From the NCBI GenBank assembly GCA_000934385.1, contig KN880433.1, positions 364,105 through 428,104 on the forward strand: a DNA stretch of 64,000 nt, given 5' to 3'. The position numbers were made by a program, and so were the translations under genes. Origin of the DNA: Cylindrobasidium torrendii FP15055 ss-10. Taxonomy: Eukaryota; Basidiomycota; Agaricomycetes; Agaricales; Physalacriaceae. Position 1 is the first letter of the stretch. Every line of letters starts with the position of its first letter. Below the pieces are notes generated by a model. That model saw nothing but the letters and a program-made list of their open reading frames with translations, was not told the origin of the DNA and made no database searches. Shown here piece by piece: positions 1-14,803 of this stretch.

Positions 1-113
1 GTGGTGATGGATCAAAAGTGGACCCCACGTGCGGCCAATCCAGACCGGCTTTCCCGGCCCGCGCATATATTCATCCAATTCCACCAGCGCCCATCCATCA
101 CTCGCCCGCCGCC

Positions 114-1527
114 GATGCCGCCTCAGAAACGCGCGCGCTCCTCGTCGTTGTCGTCTTTGTCATCTGCCGAGCCAGTTCGGACCGTCCGCCGCAAGAAACG
201 TTGGTCTTCCTTGGATCCTACAGTCTCATCCGAAATACTGAACATGATTCCCCCTGGCCTGCAGCTAAAGTCGAAACAAGAGAATGCCCAGTCTGCAATG
301 AACTTATTCCTCTGCGCTTGCTGGAGAGGCATGCATCACTGGAAGCACAGCGCGTAGAAGAGCGTGTGATCTCGCAGATTGGCGAACTGGAAATACTGGA
401 GGATGATCTTGAAGAAGGGTGTGTCGTATATTCCTCCTTTTCCACTCTCTTTGTTCATTCCGTGTGCTATAGCTCCAGCACTGGTGTCCGACGTCGTTCT
501 GCGCTCCGAGCTCAACAATCCTGGGCACCCGCCGTAGACAAAGTCATTGCAAAAACAAACAAAACTCTCCAGTCCATCAAGAGTAACCGCAAGAAACGCT
601 ATGTCAAGCTACGGGACATGACGAAGGAGATTGAAGAAGGATATCTCACCCCTGTGCGCCGAGGAAGCGCACGACATGAAGTTACATGCCCGGTCTGTCT
701 GGATGTCATTGCTGGAGACGAGGACGTCGTGGATGCGCATATCGACGCCTGCTTGGCACATGAGGCGCAGCGTGTCGAAGAAGAGAGGCGGAGAGCAGAA
801 GCGCAGGCGCAGAGGGCATCGGAGGAGCAATATGCATCGGACCCCGAGGAAACTATCATTGGGAATATTCGTGGTACGCTGTCTGTCTGCACATTCGACT
901 TGCAACTCACTATGATGCAGGAACTGGTTTCCAGACACGAGATAGACACGAACAGGACATTGAGGAAGACATCGACATTGATGGAGACGATGAGGGGACT
1001 TTTGGGTCTGTCCAATTCACCGAAGGCGACGTCTTAATTGCAACAGCGCCACCTCCCGAGGATGTAGAGGTTGATATCGAGGGAGATGAGGAGGAAGAGA
1101 AGACGCTGCACGAGCTCATAGCAGAAGGACGCCAACCGAGTATACAAGCGGTCAAAGCCAAGATGGACGAAATAATGGGTGTTGGAAACATGGACAAACT
1201 AGATACTGCGCTGCAGGACGCGACACGGTCAGGTAGCAAGTCTGCTATGATTAAGGCTCTTGGGGAGAAGATAAAATACCTCGTATGTGCCATACTCTTG
1301 CATCAGTACTCTGACTGACGCGGTTGCAGGAGGCTTCACGGATTGAATCCTCTACTTCGCTCATCTGCCGGATCTGCTTGGACCCGTACGACGAGCCCAC
1401 AGTCTCAACAGGATGCTGGCATACCTGCTGCCGCGAATGCTGGCTGCGATGCCTTGGGTCTACGAAACTTTGTCCAATTTGCAAACGCATCACAGGCGCG
1501 ACAGATCTGCGTCGTGTGTATCTTTAA
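114..1527 (+). CDS. RNF220-type RING E3 ubiquitin ligase
   Basis: Spliced gene of about five exons. The start is the ATG at 114 (MPPQKRARSSS); a 42-nt intron at 223-264 keeps phase and has a CTGAAC branch site. Two early zinc-binding modules (CPVCNELIP...H and CPVCLDVIAGDED...HIDAC) are followed by charged coiled-coil stretches and an acidic segment. After a last intron ending near 1330 comes a C-terminal RING (CRICLDPYDEP...CWHTCCRECW...CPICKR). The extreme C-terminus TGATDLRRVYL closely matches the tail typical of RNF220. Family knowledge: RNF220 transfers ubiquitin to nuclear substrates. Target and partners here are unknown. The gene runs tail-to-tail with AFG1. Confidence 0.85.
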
Positions 1528-1787
1528 TCGAATTTTGCTTGACATTTATATCATTGCTATCCTCCTTGCTGTTGGCTTATCTTTCTGCATAGTATGTTCC
1601 AATAATCACACATTATTTTCCCATGTCTGTAATGAGTTGGCCAACGAAGGTAAGCGGTAGCGGAGCGGAATAAGCTTGCTTTGCGCAGCGCGCGAAAAAC
1701 ATGTCTGCGTGTGCCCACGGCATACATAAGACATGAACTGCATGAACAACGAACTTTGATAGATCAGTAAATAGATCTCCACTAGCA

Positions 1788-3513
1788 TCATCGCCTCCCA
1801 GCGGTTTCTGCCCATTCTTTGCTCCCCATCTGCACAAGACGCGAACACGCCCGCGCGAACGCGAAAATCTCCTCCTCTCCGGTGAATATCGGACTGGTGC
1901 CAACATTCTCTGTCAAGCCCTGGAAACACAATAAGTTTGAGCAGACTGCGCCGGGAAAGAGACGCACCAAATCGTCCATAACACTCCGCAAGTGGTCAGA
2001 CTTTGTCCCCGATGTGTTCTTGTCCTCTCCAGAGAATACTTGGAAAATGGGCACCTCCGACGTGATGAACAACTTTGTCTTGCTCTCGTAGCATGCATCA
2101 ATAAATGTAATGAACCGCCTCGCGCGGTCTTTGCTGTCCAGTCCCATTTTGGGCACATCCAGCACGAACAACGTCGGGAACGTCTTGGTGACTTCGATGT
2201 AGTCCGCAGCGCTCAACGGCTTGCCGCAGAGTGCATCGAAAGAGAACTTGGCAACATCCTCCGAGCTCTCTGGAATAAGAAGTTCACGCCCCCAGATCCG
2301 CAACGGCCTATTGCGCAAGACTTGCTGCCCGTGCGTCAATGACTTGAATAGCTTTTCGACCTCTAGGACATTGCTTGGCGTTATAGGATCATAGTAGACG
2401 TGGGAAAGAGCTCTTGGTATCCGCCTGTAGTCCGTTCCAGAGTCCAAGTCTGTCACATCGAAGCGCGTCTTGAGCAACTCGATTGCGGGCACAAAGCTCG
2501 AGCGTTGGATCCCATTCTTATAGAGCTCGTCGGGGTGTCGGTTAGAAGTGATCACGCAAACGACGCCAAAGTTGAGCAGGGATTCGAATAGCCGGCGCAG
2601 GATCATGGCATCAGCAATGTCCGTCACCTGAACAGCAACGGTGAGATGGCGACGCTGTCGGAAAGACAAAGTTCCGCACCTGGAATTCGTCGAAGCAAAG
2701 GACGTATGCCTCGCTCGCAAGGTCGCGAGCAACCGGCAGGATGGGGTCACCGCCAGCATGGCCCATCGCTAGTTTTGCCTTGTGGAGTCTCTTGTGGACA
2801 TCAATCATGAAGGCATGGAAATGGACGCGTCGTTTGCGCTTCACTTGCGGCGGCAGGGTGTGATAAAACAGGTCCATCAGCATAGTCTTTCCAGTACCAA
2901 CGTCTCCGTAAAGGTACAAGCCAGGCGGCACATTCTCAGGCGGCGCAGAGGGTATGGTGTCGTTGCGGGAGAACCAGCGGGATATCTGTCTCCCAGATAA
3001 AGGGCGATGTTGCAGACAGTAAGAAATACACGCACGAGGGATGTAGAAGTGTTCACGTCCGGTACGGGAGGCGGGGTATAGGTCAACAGTTTGTCATGGA
3101 GATCTTGTAGTTTCTGGATTATGCGAGTTTGGTGGTCATCCCCGTGGAGTACCCCGCTGTAGATGAGTCGCTCGTATCGTTGTATGGGCGTCAAAATGTC
3201 GAGATCTACATCCCGAGGATAAGAACCCAGACAGAGTCAGTGGATATACAAACGCACCTTCTGTGGAATTAGATTGCCCTCCAGACGAAAGTGTCCGACC
3301 TCCTCCTGCCAGCACCTCCCGCTCCGCAATTGTCGCAGACGCAGATCCACCGGCCAACGTTGTACTTGGTGCTTTGGCTGAACCAGACAAAGTACGAGAT
3401 TGCAGTGTCCCGGAACTTGGCTGGAATAAGGTAGCAGTAGCATGGCGCGGCAGTACTCGAGCCCTGCGCTTGGTTGCGGATAACAGCGCTTTGGATGTTA
3501 TTGAAGAGGCCAT
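1788..3513 (-). CDS. AFG1: AFG1/LACE1-like mitochondrial AAA-type ATPase
   Basis: The N-terminus from the ATG at 3513 is Arg/Ser-rich and lacks acids early on ([19 protein letters not shown]), fitting a mitochondrial presequence. The next exon joins in phase to give [15 protein letters not shown], the conserved start of the AFG1 ATPase domain. Walker A is GDVGTGKTM and Walker B is CFDEFQVTD, the latter formed across an intron; the sensor region reads ITSNRHP. The C-terminus keeps IFSG-like and [13 protein letters not shown] blocks of the family. A 48-nt stop-free intron (1920-1967) interrupts the last part. Family role: quality control of mitochondrial inner-membrane proteins, for example cytochrome oxidase subunits. 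Clear assignment; exact exon ends are inferred. Confidence 0.9.
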
Positions 3514-4119
3514 GAGAGACTAGTGATGATTAGTGATGGTAAGAGGAAAAGTAAGGTTGGCCCTGTATTCGGAGTCAAATCCGCAACGGATCAACCAATC
3601 CACGTGAATTCTTTTGGCCCGGATCAAACTATCCATTGACCGTCTCGAGCCTACCTACCACCATGACCAACGTTGGCTTGTTCACTGAGATCACATCTTC
3701 CAAGGCGGGATTCATGTATTTCTCTTGAATCTGCCTGTTGCAGTACGCGCTCGGTTAACTTTATATTGAACCCAAATCAGCCTCACCAAACAGCCCGTTC
3801 AATCTAATCAAGCAATGTATCCGCCACGCTATCACAAAGAGAATTACATCCATCTCTCTGTAATTCTCTCACCAGCTCGCAGGCCTCAGAATCTCGCGAG
3901 TTTTTGCCGTTATCGCTTCACGGCAAGGTGGCCCGGGATATGGCCCTAGCCATGGATGTCATCCGTTTCTTCTCGAGCCAAAAACAAGACCGTCACTTAT
4001 CGTGCACATGTGGTAGCCCAACGGGTGGCCTTGAAGCCCCTTCCCAACCGTGTTCCTTGGGAGATACTGCACGCCCTTAAGTATGACTGCTAACGGCCTG
4101 TGAGCTTGAGCACCCAAGG
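3514..4119. other. Intergenic, AFG1 / S28 peptidase 1
   Basis: About 600 nt between the divergent starts of AFG1 and the first S28 peptidase gene, so it should hold both promoters. No reading frame of note and no clear TATA box or repeat were seen. Confidence 0.6.
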
Positions 4120-6157
4120 ATGCGGTTCTTGCCTTACCTGAGCACTCTTGCTCTTGCTCGTTGTGTCGTCGCTATTCTTCCAGATGGACGCCCTCATGCG
4201 AACGTTGCACCGCGGCCCGTTCAGCCTGCCTTCGAGCTGCCCAGCGCGAACATGACTCCAAGCAAGCGCGACTTGCCTCCATACAACACGATTTACTGGT
4301 TCGACCAGCTAATCGACCATGATGACCCTTCACTGGGAACATTCCGACAGAGGTATTTCTTCACTTCAGAGTTCTACGAACCCGGTGCGTACGTCGTCGC
4401 AGTGTTCAAGGACGCAAGCTAATTACACCTAGGTGGTCCAATCGTGTTCAACACTCCCGGGGAGGTTGCGGTCGATGGTAGAATTCCCACTCGATGATTC
4501 TTCATCCTTGGCTCAACCAAGTCAAACAACAGGGTACAGCGGATATCTCACCAACAGAACAATGAATGGAGCCATTGCACAGCAAGAACACGGCGCTGCC
4601 GTTGTCCTCGAACACAGATTCTACGGCGAGAGCAACCCGTATCCAGACTTGAAGACGGAAAGCCTTCGTGTGCACACCATCAAGCAAGCTATCGAGGACA
4701 TTGAATACTTTGCTTACAATGTCAAATTCCCGATGGACAATGGAACGAGTGTAACACCGGACGTCACTCCCTGGATCATGACTGGTGGGAGCTACTCTGG
4801 CGCTTTGACGAGCTTCACTATGTTCAGGTAAGCCATCGGGGCCGTCCATCTCATCCTCACGTTAAGAAATATCCAGCAAACCCGACCTCATATGGGCTGG
4901 ATACGCCTCGTCAGCAACAGTTCAGAACATCCAGGACTTTTGGCGCTATTTCGAACCTACCAGAGAGTTCATGGATAAAAACTGTTCCGCGGATGTCTCT
5001 GCTGTCATTGCGTACATCGACGAGACCTTTGGCGGAGACGACGAGGATGCCATCTTTGCTCTTAAGCAGCATTTCAACGTGTCGGATGTCACACATCTAG
5101 ACGATATTGCTGGCGCGTGTGCGTACTATCTGTGTTGTCGAAAGACAGGCCATGGAGCTGATTTACTACAGTTAGAAATAACATTTGGACGTGGCAAAGC
5201 CTTGGGCCTAGCTCTCCAAGGACAGCAACATTCTACGCGTTCTGCGACTGGTTGGAGGTTGACTCTGAAACGGGTGCGGTTGCAGGGGAAGAAGGATGGG
5301 GGCTCGAGCATGCCCTCCAAGCATGGGGCACGTATTGGAATTCGACATGGGCAAGTCGTGAGCACAAATTTCGTCAAGTTGAACCAAACTTTATACTGAC
5401 TATATCTCGTTTGATCAGTCTGCGGTGATCTTGATGGCGAGTAAGTGGATTCCAGGACATTTGTGTGCTAGGCTCTTGTGTTGACCGCCGGACAGGACAT
5501 GTCTTGGTTCATACGACCCAAATCTCTCGACGTATACAAATACAGATGTCGGCTATACATGGAGGTCTTGGGATTGGATTGTGTGCGTCCATGTTGTACA
5601 TGCCATTCGCAGTGCACTCATTAGTCAAACAGCTGCAATGAGGTAGGATTCTTTGAAGATGGGCCTCCAGCCGATGTGACGTTCGCCCCCATCGTGTCGC
5701 GTCTCATCAATGTCGACACGGATTATGATCCTGTAGGCCTTGAGTGCACTTTGTCGACTAGCACTGATGATGTTTTTTTTGCAGAGGCAATGCGCTATGA
5801 TGTATCCCGAAGCGTTCTCCGAGCCCGCTCATCCAGATGTCGATCAGACTAACAAGCTTTATGGTGGATGGAATGTCACCACGGAAAGGCTCTTCTTTGC
5901 AGTGGGCTCCCGTTGGTCATTCCAACTTTCCTTCAATTGCTGGACTTGACCGCTCAACAGGTGACCCATGGCGTGAGGCGACTTTTGGCGCCAATGGCAT
6001 CGCCACGGAAAGTACGGACAGGATGCCTATTGTGATGTCGGATGGGTTTCACTGTAGTGATCTCTCGATTGCGCAGGGAGCGACGGACGCGTCGATTGGG
6101 GACCTGCAGAAGCAGGCACTTGCGTATATGCACGACTGGGTGGCTGAGTGGAAGTGA
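4120..6157 (+). CDS. Secreted S28-family serine carboxypeptidase, copy 1
   Basis: Begins with a secretory signal peptide (MRFLPYLSTLALARCVVA) and continues with a DLPPYNTIYWFDQLIDHD block typical of peptidase family S28 (lysosomal Pro-X carboxypeptidase / DPP2). The nucleophile serine lies in GGSYSGALTSF. The acidic residue lies in SRDPWREA, restored by removing an intron ending near 5960, and the histidine in SDGFHCSD. Many small exons include one of 22 nt near 5419-5440. It probably removes residues next to proline outside the cell or in the vacuole; substrate preference cannot be read. The next gene downstream is a close paralogue in the same orientation, so this is a tandem duplication. 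The coding path appears complete, with no disabling change noticed. Confidence 0.85.
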
Positions 6158-6293
6158 ACGGTACGCTAGGTGTATTGGAGGCACGCTAGCGCTGTTGCCA
6201 CTGGGGGCAATTTGGTTCCGTCGTTCATTGTTAGCCGCGCCACGTGCTTTTGATTTGCGATCACGTTGTTATGTACCCACACAACCGCGCTGC

Positions 6294-6314
6294 TACTCAG
6301 TACTCAGTACTCAG
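6294..6314. repeat. Three perfect copies of a 7-nt unit
   Basis: TACTCAG is repeated three times head-to-tail, about 230 nt upstream of the TATA box of the second S28 gene. It could be a factor-binding cluster or a simple repeat. Confidence 0.8.
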
Positions 6315-6543
6315 CGCTCATTTTGGAATTATTTCCCTGGCGGAAGATGGCTGTTATGTAAAAGTAAAGAGAGAAATGAGCGTATTCCCGCCCAGAATGG
6401 CGGCAGTAAGAGGGCATGGGTGTCTCGTGTGCCCAGCCCACACGGTCATCAGTAAGAGTTGGACGTTATCTGCTAACTCCTTGTGGTCCATGGCTCGAGT
6501 TCCTGTAAGCGGGCATGCAACGCAAAACTAAAATTACCGGACT

Positions 6544-6551
6544 TATATAAA
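6544..6551 (+). promoter_or_regulatory. TATA box of S28 copy 2
   Basis: TATATAAA lies 75 nt before the ATG at 6619, a normal distance for a fungal TATA box once a short leader is allowed for. Confidence 0.65.
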
Positions 6552-6618
6552 CAGCCGCAACTGCTTATTATTGTTCCTTGCTCACCCACCACCACCAGTC
6601 CTTCAGTTGGCGGGTATC

Positions 6619-8640
6619 ATGGCGCGCTTTTCCTTGGTTGCGCTTGCGGCGCTCTCGTCTCTTCTGTCCTGCGTAGATGCGCGTATCAAGGATGGCCGTC
6701 CACACGGAAACATGCCGCCTGCCCCAATGCCGCCCAAGGTCGAGCTCCCAGACCAGACCGACGCGTTGTTCAGGGCGGATATCCCGCCTTACAACACGAC
6801 GTACTACTTTGAGCAGCTCGTGGACCACAACGACCCGTCCAAGGGAACTTTCTCTCAGCGTTATTGGCATACTTGGGAGTTTTATGAAGCTGGTAGGTTG
6901 CGCTAGAATCGCCTCCAAATTAGTCCATGGCTGAGCACGACACAGGCGGACCTATCATTCTCATGACACCCGGCGAAGGCAACGCAGATGGTATGTCCCG
7001 GCCCGAGGAGCTGCCTATCTTCTTCGTCTTTTGACGCCTGTGGCAATTATTAGGTTATGAAGCCTATCTCACGAACAAAACCATCAATGGATTGATTGCG
7101 CAACAAGAGGGCGGCGCGACCATTGTGCTCGAGCACCGCTTCTACGGCTTCAGCAACCCGCTGCCCGACCTGACACCAGAGAGCTTGAAGCTGCACACAA
7201 TTCAGCAGGCCATCGACGACCTGGAGTACTTCGCCTACAATGTCGAGCTTGCGATGCCAAATGGCACAGAGGTGACGCCTGACAAAGCTCCCTGGATCCT
7301 TATCGGAGGAAGCTATGCTGGTGCGAAAACCACACCTCTCGCAAATGAACCATGTGTTGACTGTATGATCCACAGGTGCTCTCACAAGCTGGACTATGGT
7401 CAAGTGAGTGGCAGTGACAGCCTTCGCAGGGTTCGATACTCATGATCGTCACAGTAAGCCCGGTCTTTTCTGGGCAGGCTATTCGTCGTCCGGAGTCGTC
7501 GAAGCAATCACGTATGTTACACCGCCAGTACAGTCTCCTTTGGCTGGTTCTCAGTCCCTTTTCTAGCGATTTCTGGAAATACTTTGAACCTATCCGCAAA
7601 AACATGCCTTCCAACTGCTCTGCTGATGTCGCGGCGGTCATTGCGCACGTCGACGAAGTCTTCTCAGGGAACGATACCGCCGCCATCGATGGTCTGAAGG
7701 CGAACTGGGGATTGGGCGGTCTTACTCACCTTGACGATGTTGCTGGCGCCCTCCGTAACAATCTCTGGGACTGGCAGTCTCTCAACCCTGTCTCGCCCCC
7801 GAACGCAACGTTCTACAAGTTCTGCAATGCCCTCGAGACCAAGGATGGAGAGGTTTCTGGCGAGGAGGGCTGGGGTCTTGACCATGCGCTCAATGCATGG
7901 GGCACTTTCTGGAATGAATCTTACTATGAGTTGTGTGAGTGTTCGTCATGTCGACTGGTATGATCAATACTGAGGCGTCAAAGACTGTGGCGACAGCGAT
8001 GCAGAGTCCTGCTTCGGGTCATACAATGCGTCGGCGGAGATTTTCACCGATACTAGCGTCGACAACGCCGGTCGCTCTTGGACTTGGATTGTGTACGTCC
8101 CTCCATCGATCCTGCTTTGCTGTCTTGGCTCATGAACATGAAGCTGCAATGATGTCGGATACTACCAGGATGGACCCCCAAAGGATGTCGAGCTGAAGAA
8201 TGGCCCCATTGTCACCCGTCTTGCAAACCTTGAGACGAACTATGATACTGTGGGTGTAGTGTTATGCCATCCCGCCAATCCTAATGCCCTCTCAGCGTCA
8301 ATGCCAAATGATGTTCAAGGACACATTCCCAGAGCCACCTCTGCCAGATACTGAAGCCATCAACACTAAATACTCAGGCTGGAACGTGACTGTTGACCGC
8401 CTCTTCTTCGCGAATGGAGAGCGTGATCCGTGGAAGGAGGCTACGGTATCCGCTGTTGGAGTCGAGCTCGAAAGTACCGACAGGATGCCCATCGTGGTTT
8501 CTGACGGTTTCCACTGCAGTGATCTGCGTGTGTCGAACTCTGTGGGCGATGCAACCATTGCGGATGTGCAGTCGCAAGCTCTTGCGTACTTTGCTACATG
8601 GTTGTCGGAATACCGAGACGAGCAGTCGCAGTACCGCTGA
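6619..8640 (+). CDS. Secreted S28-family serine carboxypeptidase, copy 2
   Basis: The start is the ATG at 6619 (MARFSLVALAALSSLLSCVDA, a signal peptide); an in-frame upstream Met at 6571 would put proline-rich residues before it. The mature part shows DIPPYNTTYYFEQLVDHND, IVLEHRFYGFSNP and the serine motif GGSYAG followed after an intron by ALTSWTMV. The acid lies in GERDPWKEA and the histidine in SDGFHCSD. Order and introns match copy 1, so the pair arose by tandem duplication. Several N-glycosylation sequons (for example NTT, NKT, NGT) fit secretion. All triad residues are present, so it should be active. Its own TATA-containing promoter suggests independent control from copy 1. Confidence 0.88.
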
Positions 8641-8781
8641 TTGATTGATACTTATTATACTTACTTGGTATTAACGGTATTTACTGGGGTATTTATGCAA
8701 CAAGATCAGCTTGATAGCGTCTAGCACAAGTTTATGAGGCAAAAAAATAAAATATTGGCAGTTGTAACTCTATCAAAGTTA

Positions 8782-9151
8782 TCATGTGCTGGCGACGACA
8801 CCCTCTGCGCCAGCCCGTAGGTCGCTGAGTAGCTCCTGGAGACGTGTTCGAAGCTTCTTGACTAGTTCGTCGTCTTCGTGGGACGGAGGTGGCTAATTTA
8901 CCTGAGTATATCTCGAGGACGTCTCAAGGTTAGAGGCGTACTAGTTGGTCAAGAAGGTATTCAGCTTCGTCGATTGTCTGCGATGAGAACGTAAATGCGA
9001 GGATATGGGCCTCTACAGATTGATACATACAAGGATTATGGGTCCTCTTTATAAAAATGAGAAAATGTGAAGACTATCAACTGTCACTAACCTATTCATG
9101 GTGAAAGCTATGGAGTTGTACTGAAAGTAGCCGATCGCGGCTGATCGACAT
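8782..9151 (-). CDS. Small spliced hypothetical protein, head-to-head with MCM6
   Basis: Not recognised. Reading leftward from the ATG at 9149-9151, a first exon encodes MSISRDRLLS. A roughly 75-nt intron follows (GTACAA...AAAG). The second exon reads RTHNPCMYQSVEAHILAFTF and continues to EAEYLLDQL. A second intron ends in TTAG, and the last exon is a charged helix (DDELVKKLRTRLQELLSDL) ending at the stop 8782-8784. All joins keep frame, giving about 80 residues. An alternative first exon begins at a Met near 9094. The composition looks like a real small helical protein, but no family is known to me. It shares an intergenic gap of about 85 nt with MCM6. Confidence 0.45.
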
Positions 9152-9235
9152 CACGTATACGCTGGCCCTAAAGATACTTAGCAGATACGCGCTTCCTCTC
9201 ATCACGCTCAGCATAACTATTTGAACTCCTACACG

Positions 9236-12485
<3,250 letters not shown>

Positions 12486-12626
12486 AAGCTAGTGTTGCTG
12501 GACTTGTACATGTTTCTTGTTGTCTTTGTAAAATGTTTGTTGTATACAGTAGTGCATGTTAATTTCTGGTCCAGTAATTATCAGAGACAAGGAGGCTCTT
12601 TCTCTACCTTGAACTAGGGCGATGGA

Positions 12627-13281
12627 TTATGTTTTAGCAGTCGGTATCATATCAGACGCGCCATGCGAATTCGCAGGAACTGCTTGTTCTTCCTGTCTCT
12701 CCCGTTCCAATAATGCCGCCCGTCGTTCCTTGTACTTCCTCTCTGCAACTGTCCAGTTGACTGGATATATAAACCACTGTAGCGTCTTCTCCAGTTCCCC
12801 GGTCGTATCTTTGTCTATCCCAAATGAGACCCGAGCTGACTGAACAAGCTCGTCGTTCTCCAGATTTTGCATGCGCGTGATGTGGTCAGCCAAACGCCTG
12901 TTAAACATTGCGACAAGGTACCAATTCCCATCAGTGGACAGGTAGGGTCTTGGATGAAGGCCCCAGCTAAGAGTACCATGTTCAACACGCGGTCAAGAGG
13001 GCACGTAGATACATACGCAAAGTCAGGCCATGCACCCCAATGCTCATTCACAATATCCAACACGTCGCCGTCGTTCACTTCTGGTCTCCGCTCATTGCGT
13101 AGGTTTTCGAACAACTGCTTTGAAGGGCAGACCCATGCGAGGCCATAACACGGCGTTCGGTGACCATCGACAATTTCACCCTCTACGGGGGGCGGGTCTT
13201 TAGGGGACCTACGAAGAGGAAATCTACAACACGTGAGACGAGACCAACAAAGAAACGAAGTCGATCTAACCGTGGTGGCAT
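12627..13281 (-). CDS. Hypothetical protein, tandem copy A
   Basis: Not recognised. Three exons join in phase. MPPR comes from the ATG at 13279-13281. A middle exon contains FPLRRSPKDPPPVEGEIVDG and DIVNEHWGAWPDFA. The last exon contains HPRPYLSTDGNWYLVAMFNR and ends in a basic/acidic helix (ERKYKERRAALLERERQEEQ). The product is about 175 residues with no signal peptide or membrane helix. A close paralogue in the same orientation starts about 1.2 kb upstream; the last exons are about 89 % identical by eye while the middle exons differ more. Similar 3' flanks in both copies show that the duplication included the downstream region. Function unknown. Confidence 0.7.
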
Positions 13282-13813
13282 GGCGGTTGATGATGGTGGT
13301 GAGAAGGAAAGACGTTGTCTTTAGGAGCAGCACAGATGCTACTAAGTAGGTAGCTAACCGTGCGAGCAGTGATATGCAGAGGATCTGTTTTCTCGCCTTG
13401 TAGATGACCCTTGTACTACATTGTCAAAATATACCGTTATCCGATAATTATATATTTCACAAAGTTCATAGCGCTTAAAATTTGGTGCAGGAGCAAATTC
13501 CGTTAAGCGGCAGGTTGCTTGCCCTTCCAGGTTCATTCATTCCATTGTCGCTTCACGGTGTCCCAGTTAAACTGCCTATGCGTGTTCCACAATTCTATCA
13601 ACTCGTGCAGCAGGCAATGGTTGTGGGGAAATAAGGTTCCTGAGTAAGTCAAAGCAAGGACGTCTATGCATCCATTCACGTGAAGGGATGCAAATGGCGT
13701 TCAACCATGGTCGTTTCCACCCGCTGCGTTTGTGCACTTGCGAACGTGTGATTATCAGAGACAGTCTGGAGCTCAAGGCTCTTTTTCTGTACACCTTCAA
13801 ATAAAGCAATGGA
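13282..13813. other. Spacer between tandem paralogues
   Basis: About 530 nt separating the two copies. The right end (13740-13813) resembles the 3' flank of copy A, marking the duplication unit. No other gene seen. Confidence 0.5.
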
Positions 13814-14474
13814 TTATGTTCCAGCAGCCGGTATCTCAGACGCACCCTGCGAATTCGCAGGAGCTGCTTGTTCTTCCTGTCTCTCTCGTTCCAATAATGC
13901 CGCCCGTCGTTCCTTGTACTTCCTCTCTGCAACTGTCCAGTTGACTGGGTATATAAACCACTGCAGCGTCTTCTCCAGCTCCCCGGACGTGTCTTTGTCT
14001 ATTCCAAATGAGACCCGAGCGGACTGAACAAGTTCATCGTTCTCTAGATTCTGAATGCGCTTGATGTGGTCTGCCGAACGCCTGTTGAACATTGCGACAA
14101 GATACCAATTTCCATCAGAGGACAGGTAGGGTCTGGGATGAAGGGCATAGCTAAGGGTATTGCAATGTTCAACATGGCACGGTCAAGAGGATACATAGAT
14201 ACTTACGAAAAGTCGGGCCATCCACCCCAGTTATGGTTCACAACGTCCAACGCGTTGCGTTCGCTCACTCTTGGGTACTTCTCATTGCGTAGGTTTTCAT
14301 ACAACTCCATTGGAGGGCAGACCCAGGCGAGGCCATAACTTGGCGTTCGGTGACCATCGACAATCTGTCCCTCTACGGGTGGCGGATCATCGGCAGGCCT
14401 GCGAAGAGGAAATCTGGAATATATGAGACGCGTCTAAAAAAAATGAGAGGATTTTGACCTTGCTCTCGACGACA
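13814..14474 (-). CDS. Hypothetical protein, tandem copy B
   Basis: Paralogue of the gene at 12627-13281 with the same exon plan. MSSRAR from the ATG at 14472-14474 is joined in phase to FPLRRPADDPPPVEGQIVDG. After a second intron come YALHPRPYLSSDGNWYLVAM and the helix-rich C-terminus. The first exon is unlike that of copy A (MSSRAR against MPPR), so the duplicates have diverged most at their N-termini. The reading frame is intact, so it is probably not a pseudogene. Function unknown; no signal or membrane segment seen. Confidence 0.7.
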
Positions 14475-14803
14475 TGATGGTGGAAGGCAGGTGACCGTGT
14501 GGCGGCATTCGGCGATCTGGCGATCAAATCACGTGTGCTGTGTTCAAGCCGATCAGCAAGTCTTTAAAAGCTTGTAAGAACACCCAACATGCTCACATCA
14601 CACATAAAGCAAAACAAAGATAAATTAAAATGAATAATACTCAGGAAATAACATTACTGAGGCTGTATAAGTGGGCATCTCCGATGTCTCTGCCGTTTTC
14701 TTGCAAAACGGCAAGTATTCCAGCGTGATGGCCCAAACGTTTTAAAATGAATTGCTCTTGTACAGTAAATTATAATGGATATAACTATTCAGATTTGTTT
14801 GAT
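14475..14803. other. Intergenic, downstream of SET gene
   Basis: About 330 nt, AT-richer than its surroundings, between copy B's promoter and the 3' end of the methyltransferase gene. No gene seen. Confidence 0.5.

Larger units (their letters stand above)
6158..6618 (+). other. Intergenic, promoter region of S28 copy 2
   Basis: Holds the end of the first peptidase transcript, a short tandem repeat at 6294-6314 and a TATA box at 6544-6551. No gene seen. Confidence 0.6.
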
